Assembly: GCA_039960995.1 (NCBI GenBank)
Contig: JBDVKF010000063.1
Span: 19,565-83,564 of the forward strand
Direction of reading: 5' to 3'
Length of the DNA stretch: 64,000 nt
From: JABSSA01 sp039960995
GTDB taxonomy: Bacteria > Pseudomonadota > Alphaproteobacteria > Rhodobacterales > Rhodobacteraceae
Shown: positions 28,401-35,780 of the stretch, in pieces
How the letters are laid out: the number at the start of each line of letters is the position of its first letter
How positions within the stretch are numbered: the stretch's first letter is position 1
Notes under the pieces: generated by a model
What the model saw: only the letters and a program-made list of their open reading frames with translations
Database searches by the model: none
What the model was told of the DNA's origin: nothing
Translations under genes and position numbers: made by a program

Positions 28401-28885
28401 GATTTCGCGCGCCCAAACCTGCACCATTGGCGGCCACCCCTGCTGATCAGGTAATCAGTGCTTTGCCAGGAATCTCTAATCCCGATCCACAACGTCGTTC
28501 AGAAGCGACATTGCCGGGCCCGACAGGTGAACTTAATCGCCTTGAACATTGGACGCGCGCACCTTTGCTGTGCCTTGGGCCGGGAGCAGAGGTTGCACAA
28601 GAGCAAGCAGAGGCCGTTCGCGCAATGGGGGGGCATGCAATCGCCGCGACGTCAATCATCGAACCAGACGATCTGATATCTGGGCCCGGATATGCCGGTG
28701 TCATCTGGTGGGGCGATGCGGAAACTGCGCGTCGTTTGGAAATAGCACTGTCAAAACGATCAGGCCCTATACTCCCGCTGATCACGACATACCCAGATCG
28801 CGCGCACGTCACCCAAGAACACCATCTTTGTGTCGACACAACTGCATCGGGCGGAAATGCAGCGCTTCTTGGGGCCGCGATGTAA
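25478..28885 (+). CDS. putA: Bifunctional proline dehydrogenase / P5C dehydrogenase
   Basis: A 1135-aa enzyme oxidising proline to glutamate. The FAD-dependent proline dehydrogenase barrel spans about residues 110-430 (YGPRAGLVIDEVYDMAQRYD, MVRLVKGAYWDTEVK), and the aldehyde dehydrogenase domain about 490-950 with catalytic Glu in IAETGGLNAM and catalytic Cys in SAGQRCSALR. A C-terminal extension (about 980-1135) resembles the flap seen in long PutAs. There is no N-terminal ribbon-helix-helix, so it does not regulate itself. I chose GTG at 25478 (AAGGGG about 8 nt upstream; MTNIAHRID fits relatives); a TTG at 25433 is the alternative. Confidence 0.95.
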   Translation: MTNIAHRIDTATYADQSNVLKSLLDTAALSTDDRNQIVEHAIRLVRDIRNSGQPGMMEVFLAEYGLSTDEGVSLMCLAEALLRVPDADTIDALIEDKIAPSDWQRHLGRSTSSLVNASTWALMLTGRVLEPSQPGPIGHLRGAIKRLGEPVIRTAVGRAMKEMGRQFVLGESIEDAISRAEDAEKQGYTYSYDMLGEAALTEDDARRYHLSYSRAISAIAKACNASDIRENPGISVKLSALHPRYERAQEAAVMRDLVPSLRSLALIAKSAGMGLNVDAEEADRLSLSLQVIDAVLSEPALAGWDGFGIVVQAYGPRAGLVIDEVYDMAQRYDRRIMVRLVKGAYWDTEVKAAQVAGADGFPVFTQKAATDVSYIANARKLLSMTDRIYPQFATHNAHTVAAILHLAKGQSYEFQRLHGMGDVLHDLVLRGEKTRCRIYAPVGAHRDLLAYLVRRLLENGANSSFVNQIVDEDVPPETVAADPFDTLLEPAPNISRGPDLFLPERPNSIGFDLWHSPTLDRIEKGRAPFAEANWTAAPLLAQATNNDGETIDIRNPADPTDLVGTVKITTQADVQTAFDAAEPWGASSSERARALSRAADLYEENYGLLFALLAREAGKTQPDAVAELREAVDFLRYYATQASDEPAAGKFVCISPWNFPLAIFTGQIAGALVCGNGVLAKPAEQTPLIADAAIRMLHDAGVPKTALQLLPGGGEIGAALTRNPGVNGVAFTGSTQTALHIRKALAQFAKPGTPLIAETGGLNAMIVDSTALPEQAVRSVIESAFQSAGQRCSALRCLYVQEDIAKPFVEMLTGAMDALSAGNPWVLDTDVGPVIDGKAQSDINDYLGLAHDDGRVMHTCPVPSDGTFISPTLLRVDGIKDLTHEVFGPVLHLATFHAQDLDQIITDINQTGFGLTFGLHTRIDDRVQHVTDHIMAGNVYVNRNQISAIVGSQPFGGTGMSGTGPKAGGPDYLLRFRAPKPAPLAATPADQVISALPGISNPDPQRRSEATLPGPTGELNRLEHWTRAPLLCLGPGAEVAQEQAEAVRAMGGHAIAATSIIEPDDLISGPGYAGVIWWGDAETARRLEIALSKRSGPILPLITTYPDRAHVTQEHHLCVDTTASGGNAALLGAAM

Positions 28886-28998
28886 GTCAACTTTTCCAAC
28901 AATAAGACGCCCGCTCTCGGCGACCAAAGTGTATTTGCCTCACACAGCAAATGATACACCTCTTGACGTCAGAGCAAACTCGGATCAACCCTGCGTTC

Positions 28999-29736
28999 AT
29001 GTTTCCAATCCGAGATCACAACCCGTCCGGCAGCACACCTTATGTCACTTGGGCATTGATGGTCGCCAATATTCTTGTTTTTCTGAGCTACGCAGGGTCG
29101 CTTTCGGACATCCAATACATCAATGCGATTTACGAAAATTGGGCCATGCTCCCAAAAGAAATCGCAGCAGGCAAGGCGTCGCACACTCTTTTTAGTTCCA
29201 TGTTTTTGCATGCGGGGTGGATGCATCTGGCCGGCAATATGCTTTTTCTCTATATCTTTGGCGACAACATCGAAGACGAAATGGGTCACTTTTCCTATTT
29301 GATCTTTTATATCTCATGCGGCTTGGCGGCGAGCATGCTGCAAGTTTTAGCTGACCCAACATCGCCCATCCCAACCGTCGGCGCATCTGGCGCAATCGCG
29401 GGTGTTATGGGCGGATATCTGTTGATGTTTCCTAAGGCGCGCGTTGATATCCTGCTGATCTTGGTCATCTTTTTTCGCGTCTTTCCGATTCCTGCTTGGA
29501 TTATGCTTGTGCTCTGGTTCGCGATGCAATTTGTTGGCGTACTGGGCTCGGACACCCAACAAGGTGGTGTCGCGTACTGGGCGCATGCGGGTGGCTTCAT
29601 CGCAGGACTGCTGTTGACCGTTCCGCTTTGGCTTCGCAGTGGGGCTATGCGTTTTTGGTCGACGCACCATGGCGCCCCACCGCATCCCGAAGCTCAATAT
29701 GCGCAATCACGCATTCCCAAAGTACGCCAAAAATGA
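28999..29736 (+). CDS. Rhomboid-family intramembrane serine protease
   Basis: A 245-aa membrane protease with six or seven transmembrane segments. The catalytic serine is in GASGA (Ser130) and the partner histidine in HAGG (His196); HAGWMHLAGNM (about residues 71-81) gives the oxyanion-side His and Asn. It cleaves transmembrane segments of partner proteins. The start at 28999 (MFPIRDHNPSGS) matches the usual family opening; an in-frame ATG at 28951 is possible. The stop codon overlaps the next gene by 4 bp. Confidence 0.9.
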   Translation: MFPIRDHNPSGSTPYVTWALMVANILVFLSYAGSLSDIQYINAIYENWAMLPKEIAAGKASHTLFSSMFLHAGWMHLAGNMLFLYIFGDNIEDEMGHFSYLIFYISCGLAASMLQVLADPTSPIPTVGASGAIAGVMGGYLLMFPKARVDILLILVIFFRVFPIPAWIMLVLWFAMQFVGVLGSDTQQGGVAYWAHAGGFIAGLLLTVPLWLRSGAMRFWSTHHGAPPHPEAQYAQSRIPKVRQK

Positions 29737-30095
29737 AAATCACAGCAACTTGTCATTGCGGCGCAATCGAAATCCAAGCGGAACTCACATCTGATCTCAT
29801 CTCGGCAGCCCGGTGTGATTGTTCCTTTTGTCGCCGACGACAAGCTGCAAATGTATCGGCACATTGGGCGAGCTTACGCGTCTTGGAAGGCCAGGAAACA
29901 ATACGTTGTTATTCCTTTGGCACGCACACGGCCGAACATTATTTTTGCTCAATTTGCGGCATCTACACCCATCACCGCCGCCGTTCAGATCCAACCCAAG
30001 TCGGGATCAATCTGTACTGTATAGAAGGTGCTTTGCCTGCAGATTACGAACCACTTGCTTGGGTTGATGGTATAAATCACCCTACGGACCAATAA
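29733..30095 (+). CDS. GFA-family (glutathione-dependent formaldehyde-activating-like) protein
   Basis: A 120-aa zinc protein of the GFA/CENP-V fold. The cysteine pattern is complete: CHCG near the start, CDCSFC at about residues 28-33 and CSICG at about 72-76. The fold is associated with glutathione-formaldehyde conjugation, but most members are uncharacterised. It is coupled to the rhomboid gene by an ATGA overlap. Its stop codon lies inside the first unit of a 20-bp tandem repeat. Confidence 0.88.
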   Translation: MKITATCHCGAIEIQAELTSDLISAARCDCSFCRRRQAANVSAHWASLRVLEGQETIRCYSFGTHTAEHYFCSICGIYTHHRRRSDPTQVGINLYCIEGALPADYEPLAWVDGINHPTDQ

Positions 30096-30128
30096 CTTCG
30101 TCTAATTCCCAATAACTTCGTCTAATTC
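30089..30128. repeat. Perfect 20-bp tandem duplication
   Basis: The unit CCAATAACTTCGTCTAATTC occurs twice with no gap (30089-30108 and 30109-30128). The first unit contains the TAA stop of the GFA gene. It looks like recent slippage or duplication. Confidence 0.9.
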
Positions 30129-30191
30129 TCAGATTCAGCGGTGCAGCCCCACCGATGCCAAACAACACAACGCTTTGACATCCCATCGCTT

Positions 30192-30234
30192 GGGTCGGCG
30201 GGTGGGCGAATTTGCGCATCGTGCAAAGAGAGCC
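30192..30234 (+). repeat. Dispersed palindromic element, copy 2
   Basis: The left arm GGGTCGGCGGGTGGGCG differs from copy 1 at one of 17 positions. It is followed by TTTGCGC-ATC-GTGCAAA and AGAGCC. It sits between convergent genes, 11 nt from the suhB stop. GCCGCCCGC just downstream can pair with the G-rich arm. Confidence 0.7.
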
Positions 30235-30244
30235 GCCCGCAGAC

Positions 30245-31030
30245 TTAACCGCGGATCGCTTTTGTAAACTGATCAAATATGGCTTCGTTTGAACAAATGA
30301 CCGACCCACTGTCATGGACCGGACCTTCGCCATCTAATGTTTCGATGAACCCGCCCGCTTCGCGCACAATCAATGTGCCCGCTGCGATATCCCACGCATT
30401 CAGTTTGCGTTCCCAATATCCGTCATACCGACCAGCCGCGACATAGGCCAAATCCAACGCCGCGGATCCCCAGCGACGCACGCCAGCTGTCAGCGGTAAT
30501 ATTCGCGCTAGTTCTTTCAGTGTGTCAGGCAAATCTGCACGACCACCAAATGGCAAGCCCGTCGAAAACACAGCTTCAATCATCCTGTTTCGGCCAGACA
30601 CGCGCAGGCGCGTGTTGTTCATCCACGCCCCCTCACCTTTTTCGGCGAAAAACAATTCATCCTTGGCCGCGTCATAAACGACGCCCGCCACGATCTGGTT
30701 TTTGTGTTCCAGCGCGACAGACACGGCCCAATGCGGCATCCCGTGCAGAAAGTTTGTCGTGCCATCTAGCGGATCAACGATCCAGCGTCGTGTAGGGTCT
30801 TCGCCATCGGCTCCGCCGCTTTCTTCACCCAACCATCCATATGTCGGGCGCGCGCCCATCAGCTCCTCGCGCAGAATTTCTTCTGCTGCGATATCGGCCT
30901 TTGATACAAAATCCCCGGCCCCCTTCATCGACACCTGAAGGTTCTCGACCTCTCGGAAATCTTTCACGAGACTACGTCCCGCTTTTCGGGCGGCTTTGAT
31001 CATGATGTTAAGGTTAGCGCTGCCTTGCAT
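30245..31030 (-). CDS. suhB: Inositol monophosphatase family protein
   Basis: A 261-aa Mg2+-dependent phosphatase. Metal-binding motifs are GEESGG (about residues 67-72), WIVDPLDGTTNF (about 82-93) and WDIAAGTLIVREAGG (about 212-226). SuhB proteins dephosphorylate inositol-1-phosphate and also support rRNA antitermination in enterobacteria. The start at 31030 (MQGSANLNIM) gives the family length. It is divergent from the quinone-reductase-like gene and followed by the palindromic element. Confidence 0.92.
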   Translation of the reverse strand: MQGSANLNIMIKAARKAGRSLVKDFREVENLQVSMKGAGDFVSKADIAAEEILREELMGARPTYGWLGEESGGADGEDPTRRWIVDPLDGTTNFLHGMPHWAVSVALEHKNQIVAGVVYDAAKDELFFAEKGEGAWMNNTRLRVSGRNRMIEAVFSTGLPFGGRADLPDTLKELARILPLTAGVRRWGSAALDLAYVAAGRYDGYWERKLNAWDIAAGTLIVREAGGFIETLDGEGPVHDSGSVICSNEAIFDQFTKAIRG

Positions 31031-31154
31031 CGTCGGGCTCCTGTCTGACAGACGCGCGGCATAGCCCAAGCACGCACAGAAGCCAAGCGGAACCCGCCTT
31101 GCAAACCTTGCAAGCTCGCGTCACCAATACCAACAACCATTGATGGAGAAACTC

Positions 31155-32189
31155 ATGTCGAACCAATTGCAGAAGATCACGCTTGCCAGCCGCCCAGTCG
31201 GCTCGCCGGTGCCGGAGAATTTCAGCCTTGAAACTGCGGCCATTCCGGCACCATCTGACGGCGAAGTTCTTGTCCGTGTTCATTACATGTCTCTTGATCC
31301 GTATATGCGGGGTCGCATGGATGACGCCAAATCTTATTCTGCCCCTGTCGACATAGGTGGAACCATGGAAGCCGGTGGCGTCGGAGAAGTTTTGACATCC
31401 AACGATCCCAATTTCGCACAAGGTGACATGGTTGTTGGCATGTTTGGCTGGACAACACATGCAGTGGCCCCGGGAAACACTCTGCGCAAACTGCCCGCGG
31501 GCGTTCCACCAACTGCGGCATTGGGGGTTCTGGGAATGCCCGGATTTACCGGTTGGGTTGGCTTAAACGAATTTGGACGACCCAAGGCTGGCGAAACTCT
31601 TGTCGTTGCGGCCGCGACCGGGCCTGTTGGTTCAATGGTTGGTCAATTGGCCAAGGCAAAAGGTTTACGCGTCATCGGTGTCGCCGGTGGGTCGGAAAAA
31701 TGTAAACAAGCAGTCGAGAAATTTGGGTTCGATGCATGCTTGGATCACCGTGCTTATGACGATGCCAAATCGCTTCGGGCCGCCTTGGCAGACGCCGCAC
31801 CGGATGGCATAGACATCTATTTCGAAAACGTCGGCGGCAAAGTGCTCGAAGCCGTCATGCCCCTGATGAACAATTTTGGCCGTATCCCAATTTGTGGAAT
31901 GATCGCGTGGTATAATGCTGGTGGTTTGGGCGCCGGAGCAAATGCGCCAATGGCAGCTCCGGCGATTTGGCGTTCTATCCTCGTCAAGTTCCTATCCGTA
32001 AATGGCTTCATCATCTTCAATCATTGGGATCGCTATCCTGAGTTTCTGAAAGAAGTTGCCCCGCAAGTCGCCGCAGGTGACATCAGCTATTTGGAAGACA
32101 TTGCCGAGGGTATCGAAAATGCTCCTACGGCCTTTATGGGTTTGTTGCAGGGTAAAAACATGGGCAAGCAAGTCGTCAAATTGATCTGA
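31155..32189 (+). CDS. NADP-dependent oxidoreductase (CurA / leukotriene-reductase-like)
   Basis: A 344-aa zinc-free medium-chain reductase. The GroES-like N-terminal half contains YMSLDPYMRGRM, a hallmark of this branch, and the Rossmann half has AAATGPVGSMVGQLAK as the nucleotide-binding loop. Members reduce the C=C bond of alpha,beta-unsaturated ketones and aldehydes with NADPH, for example CurA and leukotriene-B4 dehydrogenase. The start at 31155 is preceded by GGAG. It is a single-gene unit. Confidence 0.9.
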   Translation: MSNQLQKITLASRPVGSPVPENFSLETAAIPAPSDGEVLVRVHYMSLDPYMRGRMDDAKSYSAPVDIGGTMEAGGVGEVLTSNDPNFAQGDMVVGMFGWTTHAVAPGNTLRKLPAGVPPTAALGVLGMPGFTGWVGLNEFGRPKAGETLVVAAATGPVGSMVGQLAKAKGLRVIGVAGGSEKCKQAVEKFGFDACLDHRAYDDAKSLRAALADAAPDGIDIYFENVGGKVLEAVMPLMNNFGRIPICGMIAWYNAGGLGAGANAPMAAPAIWRSILVKFLSVNGFIIFNHWDRYPEFLKEVAPQVAAGDISYLEDIAEGIENAPTAFMGLLQGKNMGKQVVKLI

Positions 32190-32296
32190 ATTTGGCGGTG
32201 GATGATGATTGGGAGGTACTTTCCCTGTCATCATCCATACGCCATATCACAGGCTTAAACGTCATATATGCTGCAATACTTTGGTGACAGAACCGC

Positions 32297-33202
32297 TTAA
32301 GCCTCTTGTAGCCTGCGTGCTTCGACGCGGGCCAATTCGATCAGGCGCTCCATATAGGGTTTGTCTCGGTCGTCTTCTCGAACTGCAGCATAAAGTCGAC
32401 GCGTCAGCCCGTTTTTCGTCAAAGGCCGCGTGACGTAGTCGCTTGAATACTTAACCTCGCGCACCACCCAATCCGGCAATACCGATACGCCCCGGTTCGA
32501 GGCGACCAACAACAATATTATTGCCGTCAGCTCGGCTTGTCGCACGCTGGCGGGTTCCACTTTGGCTGGGATCAAAAGCTGACTAAAGACGTCCAAACGG
32601 GTCCGTTCTACCGGATAAGTGATCAGGGTTTGTCCTCGAAAATCCTCGGCATCAATCCAATCTTTCTGCGCCAGAGGATGTTGGCGTGCAGCCACAAAAA
32701 CAGGCGCGTAATCAAATAGTTCAACAAATTCCACGCCTGCCAATTCCTCGGGGTCAGAGGACACGACCAGATCGACTTCTTCTTTCATCAAGGCAGGTAA
32801 CGCGTCAAAAGCTAAGCCCGGACGAATATCGACATCAACGTCTGGCCAATCCTTTCGGAAATGTTCCAACACTGGAAACAGCCATTCAAAACACGCATGA
32901 CATTCAATCGCGATGTGCATCCGGCCTGTGGCCCCTTCGCGCAGTGCCGTGAACTCAGACGCAAGGGCTTCGACTTGTGGCAAGACCTGTTCCGCCAAAC
33001 GCAAAAGGCGCATTCCTGCGGCTGATAATTTCAATGGCTTAGAGCGGCGTACAAACAATTCGACGCCAGCTTGATCTTCAAGTCCTTTGACCTGATGGCT
33101 CAGCGCGGACTGCGTAATATGCAACAAATCAGCCGCCCTCGCGAGGCCACCCGCCTCGTGGATGGCTTTGATCGTCCGCAAATGTCGAAATTCGATATGC
33201 AT
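32297..33202 (-). CDS. metR: LysR-family regulator of methionine synthesis (MetR)
   Basis: A 301-aa LysR-type regulator with N-terminal winged helix (GGLARAADLLHITQSALSHQ, about residues 18-37) and periplasmic-binding-like effector domain. ATGRMHIAIECHACFEW matches MetR, which senses homocysteine. It is divergent from metF, and a TGAA-N5-TTCA MetR box lies between them, so MetR very likely activates metF. Confidence 0.92.
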   Translation of the reverse strand: MHIEFRHLRTIKAIHEAGGLARAADLLHITQSALSHQVKGLEDQAGVELFVRRSKPLKLSAAGMRLLRLAEQVLPQVEALASEFTALREGATGRMHIAIECHACFEWLFPVLEHFRKDWPDVDVDIRPGLAFDALPALMKEEVDLVVSSDPEELAGVEFVELFDYAPVFVAARQHPLAQKDWIDAEDFRGQTLITYPVERTRLDVFSQLLIPAKVEPASVRQAELTAIILLLVASNRGVSVLPDWVVREVKYSSDYVTRPLTKNGLTRRLYAAVREDDRDKPYMERLIELARVEARRLQEA

Positions 33203-33230
33203 ACGCGCCTCATGTTTTTATTGAAAATTA

Positions 33231-33243
33231 TGAATTTGCTTCA
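33231..33243. promoter_or_regulatory. MetR-binding box
   Basis: TGAA-TTTGC-TTCA is an exact match to the MetR consensus TGAA-N5-TTCA. It is centred 54 bp upstream of the metF start and 35 bp from the metR start, placed to control both. Confidence 0.75.
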
Positions 33244-33290
33244 ATATACGAGGTCCGTCATAAGAGTGTCTACCCATACCGGAGTCCCAG

Positions 33291-34154
33291 ATGACCGATC
33301 TTTCTTTTGAAGTATTTCCGCCGCGCAACCTTGATGCATCATTCCAACTTTGGGATACGGTCTCGCAATTGGCGCCTTTGGGTCCTCGGTTTTTCTCGGT
33401 CACATATGGTGCTGGCGGCAGCACGCGGGAACTGACGCAAGAAGCGGCCAAAACCCTGCGACGTCAATCCGGCCTTCCTGTCGCCGCGCACCTCACTTGC
33501 GCGGGCGCCACACGAACCGAAGTTTTGAATACTGCGCGGGCGTTCAAAGAAGCAGGCGTGCGTGACATTGTGGCTTTGCGCGGTGATCCCGTTGATGGCA
33601 GCGAAGCGTTCAAAGCGCACCCCGATGGGTTTCGGAATAGTTGCGAATTGATTGAATCACTGGCGGATATGGACTGTTTTTCCATCCGTGTGGGCGCCTA
33701 TCCAGAAAGCCACCCGGACGCGGAAAGCGATGCGCAAAACATCGCGTGGCTCAAGGCAAAGTTCGAGGCTGGCGCGACCGAAGCCATCACTCAGTTCTTC
33801 TTTGAACCAGAAACATTCCTGCGGTTTCGCGATGCATGTGACAAAGCGGGAATCGATACAACACGCCTCACTCCAGGCATTTTGCCGGTCACCAACTGGG
33901 CAAGCACGAAACGTTTTGCAGCACGTTGTGGTACCCAGATTGCACCAGACTTGGCGCAATCATTTGAGCGGGCTTCTCGCGACGAACGCGGCGATTTGTT
34001 TGCTTTGGTTCACGCCACAGAATTGTGCGACACATTGATGACCGAAGGCGTTGAACGTCTGCACTTTTACACGCTGAACCGTGCCAAGCTCACGCGTAAA
34101 GTATGTCGGGTTTTGGATCTGGGCACAGAAACCAACGTACGTAACGTAGCGTAA
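33291..34154 (+). CDS. metF: 5,10-methylenetetrahydrofolate reductase
   Basis: A 287-aa FAD enzyme that reduces methylene-THF to methyl-THF for methionine synthesis. Family marks: SFEVFPPRN at the N-terminus with the catalytic Glu, FFSVTYGAGGS, AHLTCAGATR, VALRGDPV and the barrel motif EAITQFFFEPETF. The C-terminus contains LHFYTLNR. The gene lies downstream of a MetR box and opposite metR. Confidence 0.96.
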   Translation: MTDLSFEVFPPRNLDASFQLWDTVSQLAPLGPRFFSVTYGAGGSTRELTQEAAKTLRRQSGLPVAAHLTCAGATRTEVLNTARAFKEAGVRDIVALRGDPVDGSEAFKAHPDGFRNSCELIESLADMDCFSIRVGAYPESHPDAESDAQNIAWLKAKFEAGATEAITQFFFEPETFLRFRDACDKAGIDTTRLTPGILPVTNWASTKRFAARCGTQIAPDLAQSFERASRDERGDLFALVHATELCDTLMTEGVERLHFYTLNRAKLTRKVCRVLDLGTETNVRNVA

Positions 34155-34212
34155 ATCTGGTACATGGCGGCTCTGCTTTTTACGCTTTGATCTTCATCAA
34201 GCGGAGCTTTTC

Positions 34213-34695
34213 ATGACCCAAATTGCGACCTCACTGGATCAACTGCTTAGCCCACAGGAATTGGTTTCCATGTCCGGTCTGGACTTTATGACCGGCATTC
34301 TTGAGGGTCGTTTGCCCGGTCCCCCAATTGCGGAAACTTTGGGGTATAAGTTACATTTGGTCGAAGATGGCCGCGTGGTGTTTCGAGGTACGCCATCGTT
34401 CGATTGTGCCAACCCGATGGGAACGTTGCATGGCGGTTGGTACGGCACGTTATTGGACAGCTCGATGGCCTGTGCTGTTATGACCAAAGTTCCAAAAGGC
34501 AGCGTTTATACAACTTTGGAATACAAAATAAATATTACTCGCGCCCTTCCATTGGGCACCGAAATCGACTGCATTGGGACGGTCAGTCATTCCGGTCGGT
34601 CAACCGGAGTTGCGACAGGTGAAATCCGCGGTGTTGAAGACGGCAAGCTTTATGCAACAGGATCAACGACCTGCATCATCATGAAAATGGATTGA
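34213..34695 (+). CDS. PaaI-family hotdog thioesterase
   Basis: A 160-aa hotdog-fold acyl-CoA thioesterase. The core PMGTLHGGWYGTLLDSSMA (about residues 71-89) includes the catalytic Asp and the HGG loop, and the strand YTTLEYKINITRALPLG follows. PaaI-like enzymes hydrolyse aryl- or acyl-CoA esters. It lies 58 bp downstream of metF on the same strand, but a shared function is not suggested. It ends two bases from the convergent DUF2235 gene. Confidence 0.88.
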   Translation: MTQIATSLDQLLSPQELVSMSGLDFMTGILEGRLPGPPIAETLGYKLHLVEDGRVVFRGTPSFDCANPMGTLHGGWYGTLLDSSMACAVMTKVPKGSVYTTLEYKINITRALPLGTEIDCIGTVSHSGRSTGVATGEIRGVEDGKLYATGSTTCIIMKMD

Positions 34696-34697
34696 TC

Positions 34698-35780
34698 CTA
34701 AGATCGTTTCAAAAATGCTGGTAACGGCAATCGAGTTGCTTCTACATCGCGCGCTTCGGCGACACTGATATGCACGCGCTCGCTTGGATCAAGCCCCACG
34801 CGCCTTTGTTTGCGCGATATCAACCAGCGACCTGCCCCCCGAAAGGGGCCAAGAGACGGCGCCATCGGATCAGTCGGAAACCGGTCCACCCAGCTGGGCG
34901 GTAAGGGCAATCCACAGCTTTCAGCCTGTTCCAGCATCCAGATTAGCGGAATGTTTGCCAGCGGCCGTGACGGTTCATATCCCCCCAATTGACCACCGAT
35001 GTCGCCATGGGTTCCGCGAAACCACATCTGGACAAGATGGCCTTCCCAATCATTTCGCGTTTCCCACATTATCGGGCTATACGCGACGCGGGTTTCGTTG
35101 CGCGCCAGTGCTTGATATCCGCGTTTAACGGACGGCCCTAAGGCGTGGTTGTGAAAGGCGTGTTTGGGAACGCTCAAGCGCCACAGCCACGGCAAATTAA
35201 TCCCCAGCGATTTGACAGTATCCCACACGCCCACCATTTCTATTTCAATGTTCTCATGGCAATTCACCCGGGCAAACGCTTTGGCAGCATCGCTGTCGGG
35301 CGCGTGTCGGTAGAACCGGTAAATGTCGCGAACATTCCTTTCCGTCGCGGCATCCGTGCGCAACAATCCGACCCTGTCAATGATGCCTGCCAATGATCGA
35401 ACGGCATAGCCTCCGCGTGAATATCCCAAGAAATAAATTTTGTCACCGGGACGGTATCGGGACGCAAGCCATGAATAGGCTTGTTTGATTTGTCTGTTGA
35501 TGCCCCGGCCGGCAATAACGTCGCCAGCCCGGCGCCAATGGGACCACTGGAGACCCGGAACGTAATACAATGACACCCCACCCCCCATTTCCTGAAGCAA
35601 TCTATAGGCCAGACCTGCGTTGCCTATACAGTCAGGGTGAAGGGATGACATTGTGCCATCAATAATGACCACATGAACAACCGGACCACGAGCGGCACGT
35701 GGCGCGACCTGTGCTTCTCCGCTTCCAAAGCGGTTCTGCAGCCAACGCGCAATCCGTCTATTCAGCGGCGATCTGAGCAT
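34698..35780 (-). CDS. DUF2235 family alpha/beta-hydrolase
   Basis: A 360-aa protein of the DUF2235 family, related to the catalytic domain of type VI phospholipase effectors (Tle1). The nucleophile elbow is GYSRGGYA (about residues 118-125). IDGTMSS near residue 40 replaces the usual DGT motif, and FRGTHGDIGG (about 253-262) carries the likely Asp/His residues. No T6SS genes are nearby and there is no signal peptide, so a housekeeping lipase or hydrolase role is likelier than a toxin. Its start lies 23 bp inside the end of the CoxL-type gene, implying coupled translation. Confidence 0.82.
   Translation of the reverse strand: MLRSPLNRRIARWLQNRFGSGEAQVAPRAARGPVVHVVIIDGTMSSLHPDCIGNAGLAYRLLQEMGGGVSLYYVPGLQWSHWRRAGDVIAGRGINRQIKQAYSWLASRYRPGDKIYFLGYSRGGYAVRSLAGIIDRVGLLRTDAATERNVRDIYRFYRHAPDSDAAKAFARVNCHENIEIEMVGVWDTVKSLGINLPWLWRLSVPKHAFHNHALGPSVKRGYQALARNETRVAYSPIMWETRNDWEGHLVQMWFRGTHGDIGGQLGGYEPSRPLANIPLIWMLEQAESCGLPLPPSWVDRFPTDPMAPSLGPFRGAGRWLISRKQRRVGLDPSERVHISVAEARDVEATRLPLPAFLKRS

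Noticed and set aside
34698..35780. DUF2235 protein as a type VI secretion effector (Tle1)
   Set aside because: No VgrG, Hcp, PAAR or immunity gene is near, and it is coupled to a metabolic gene.
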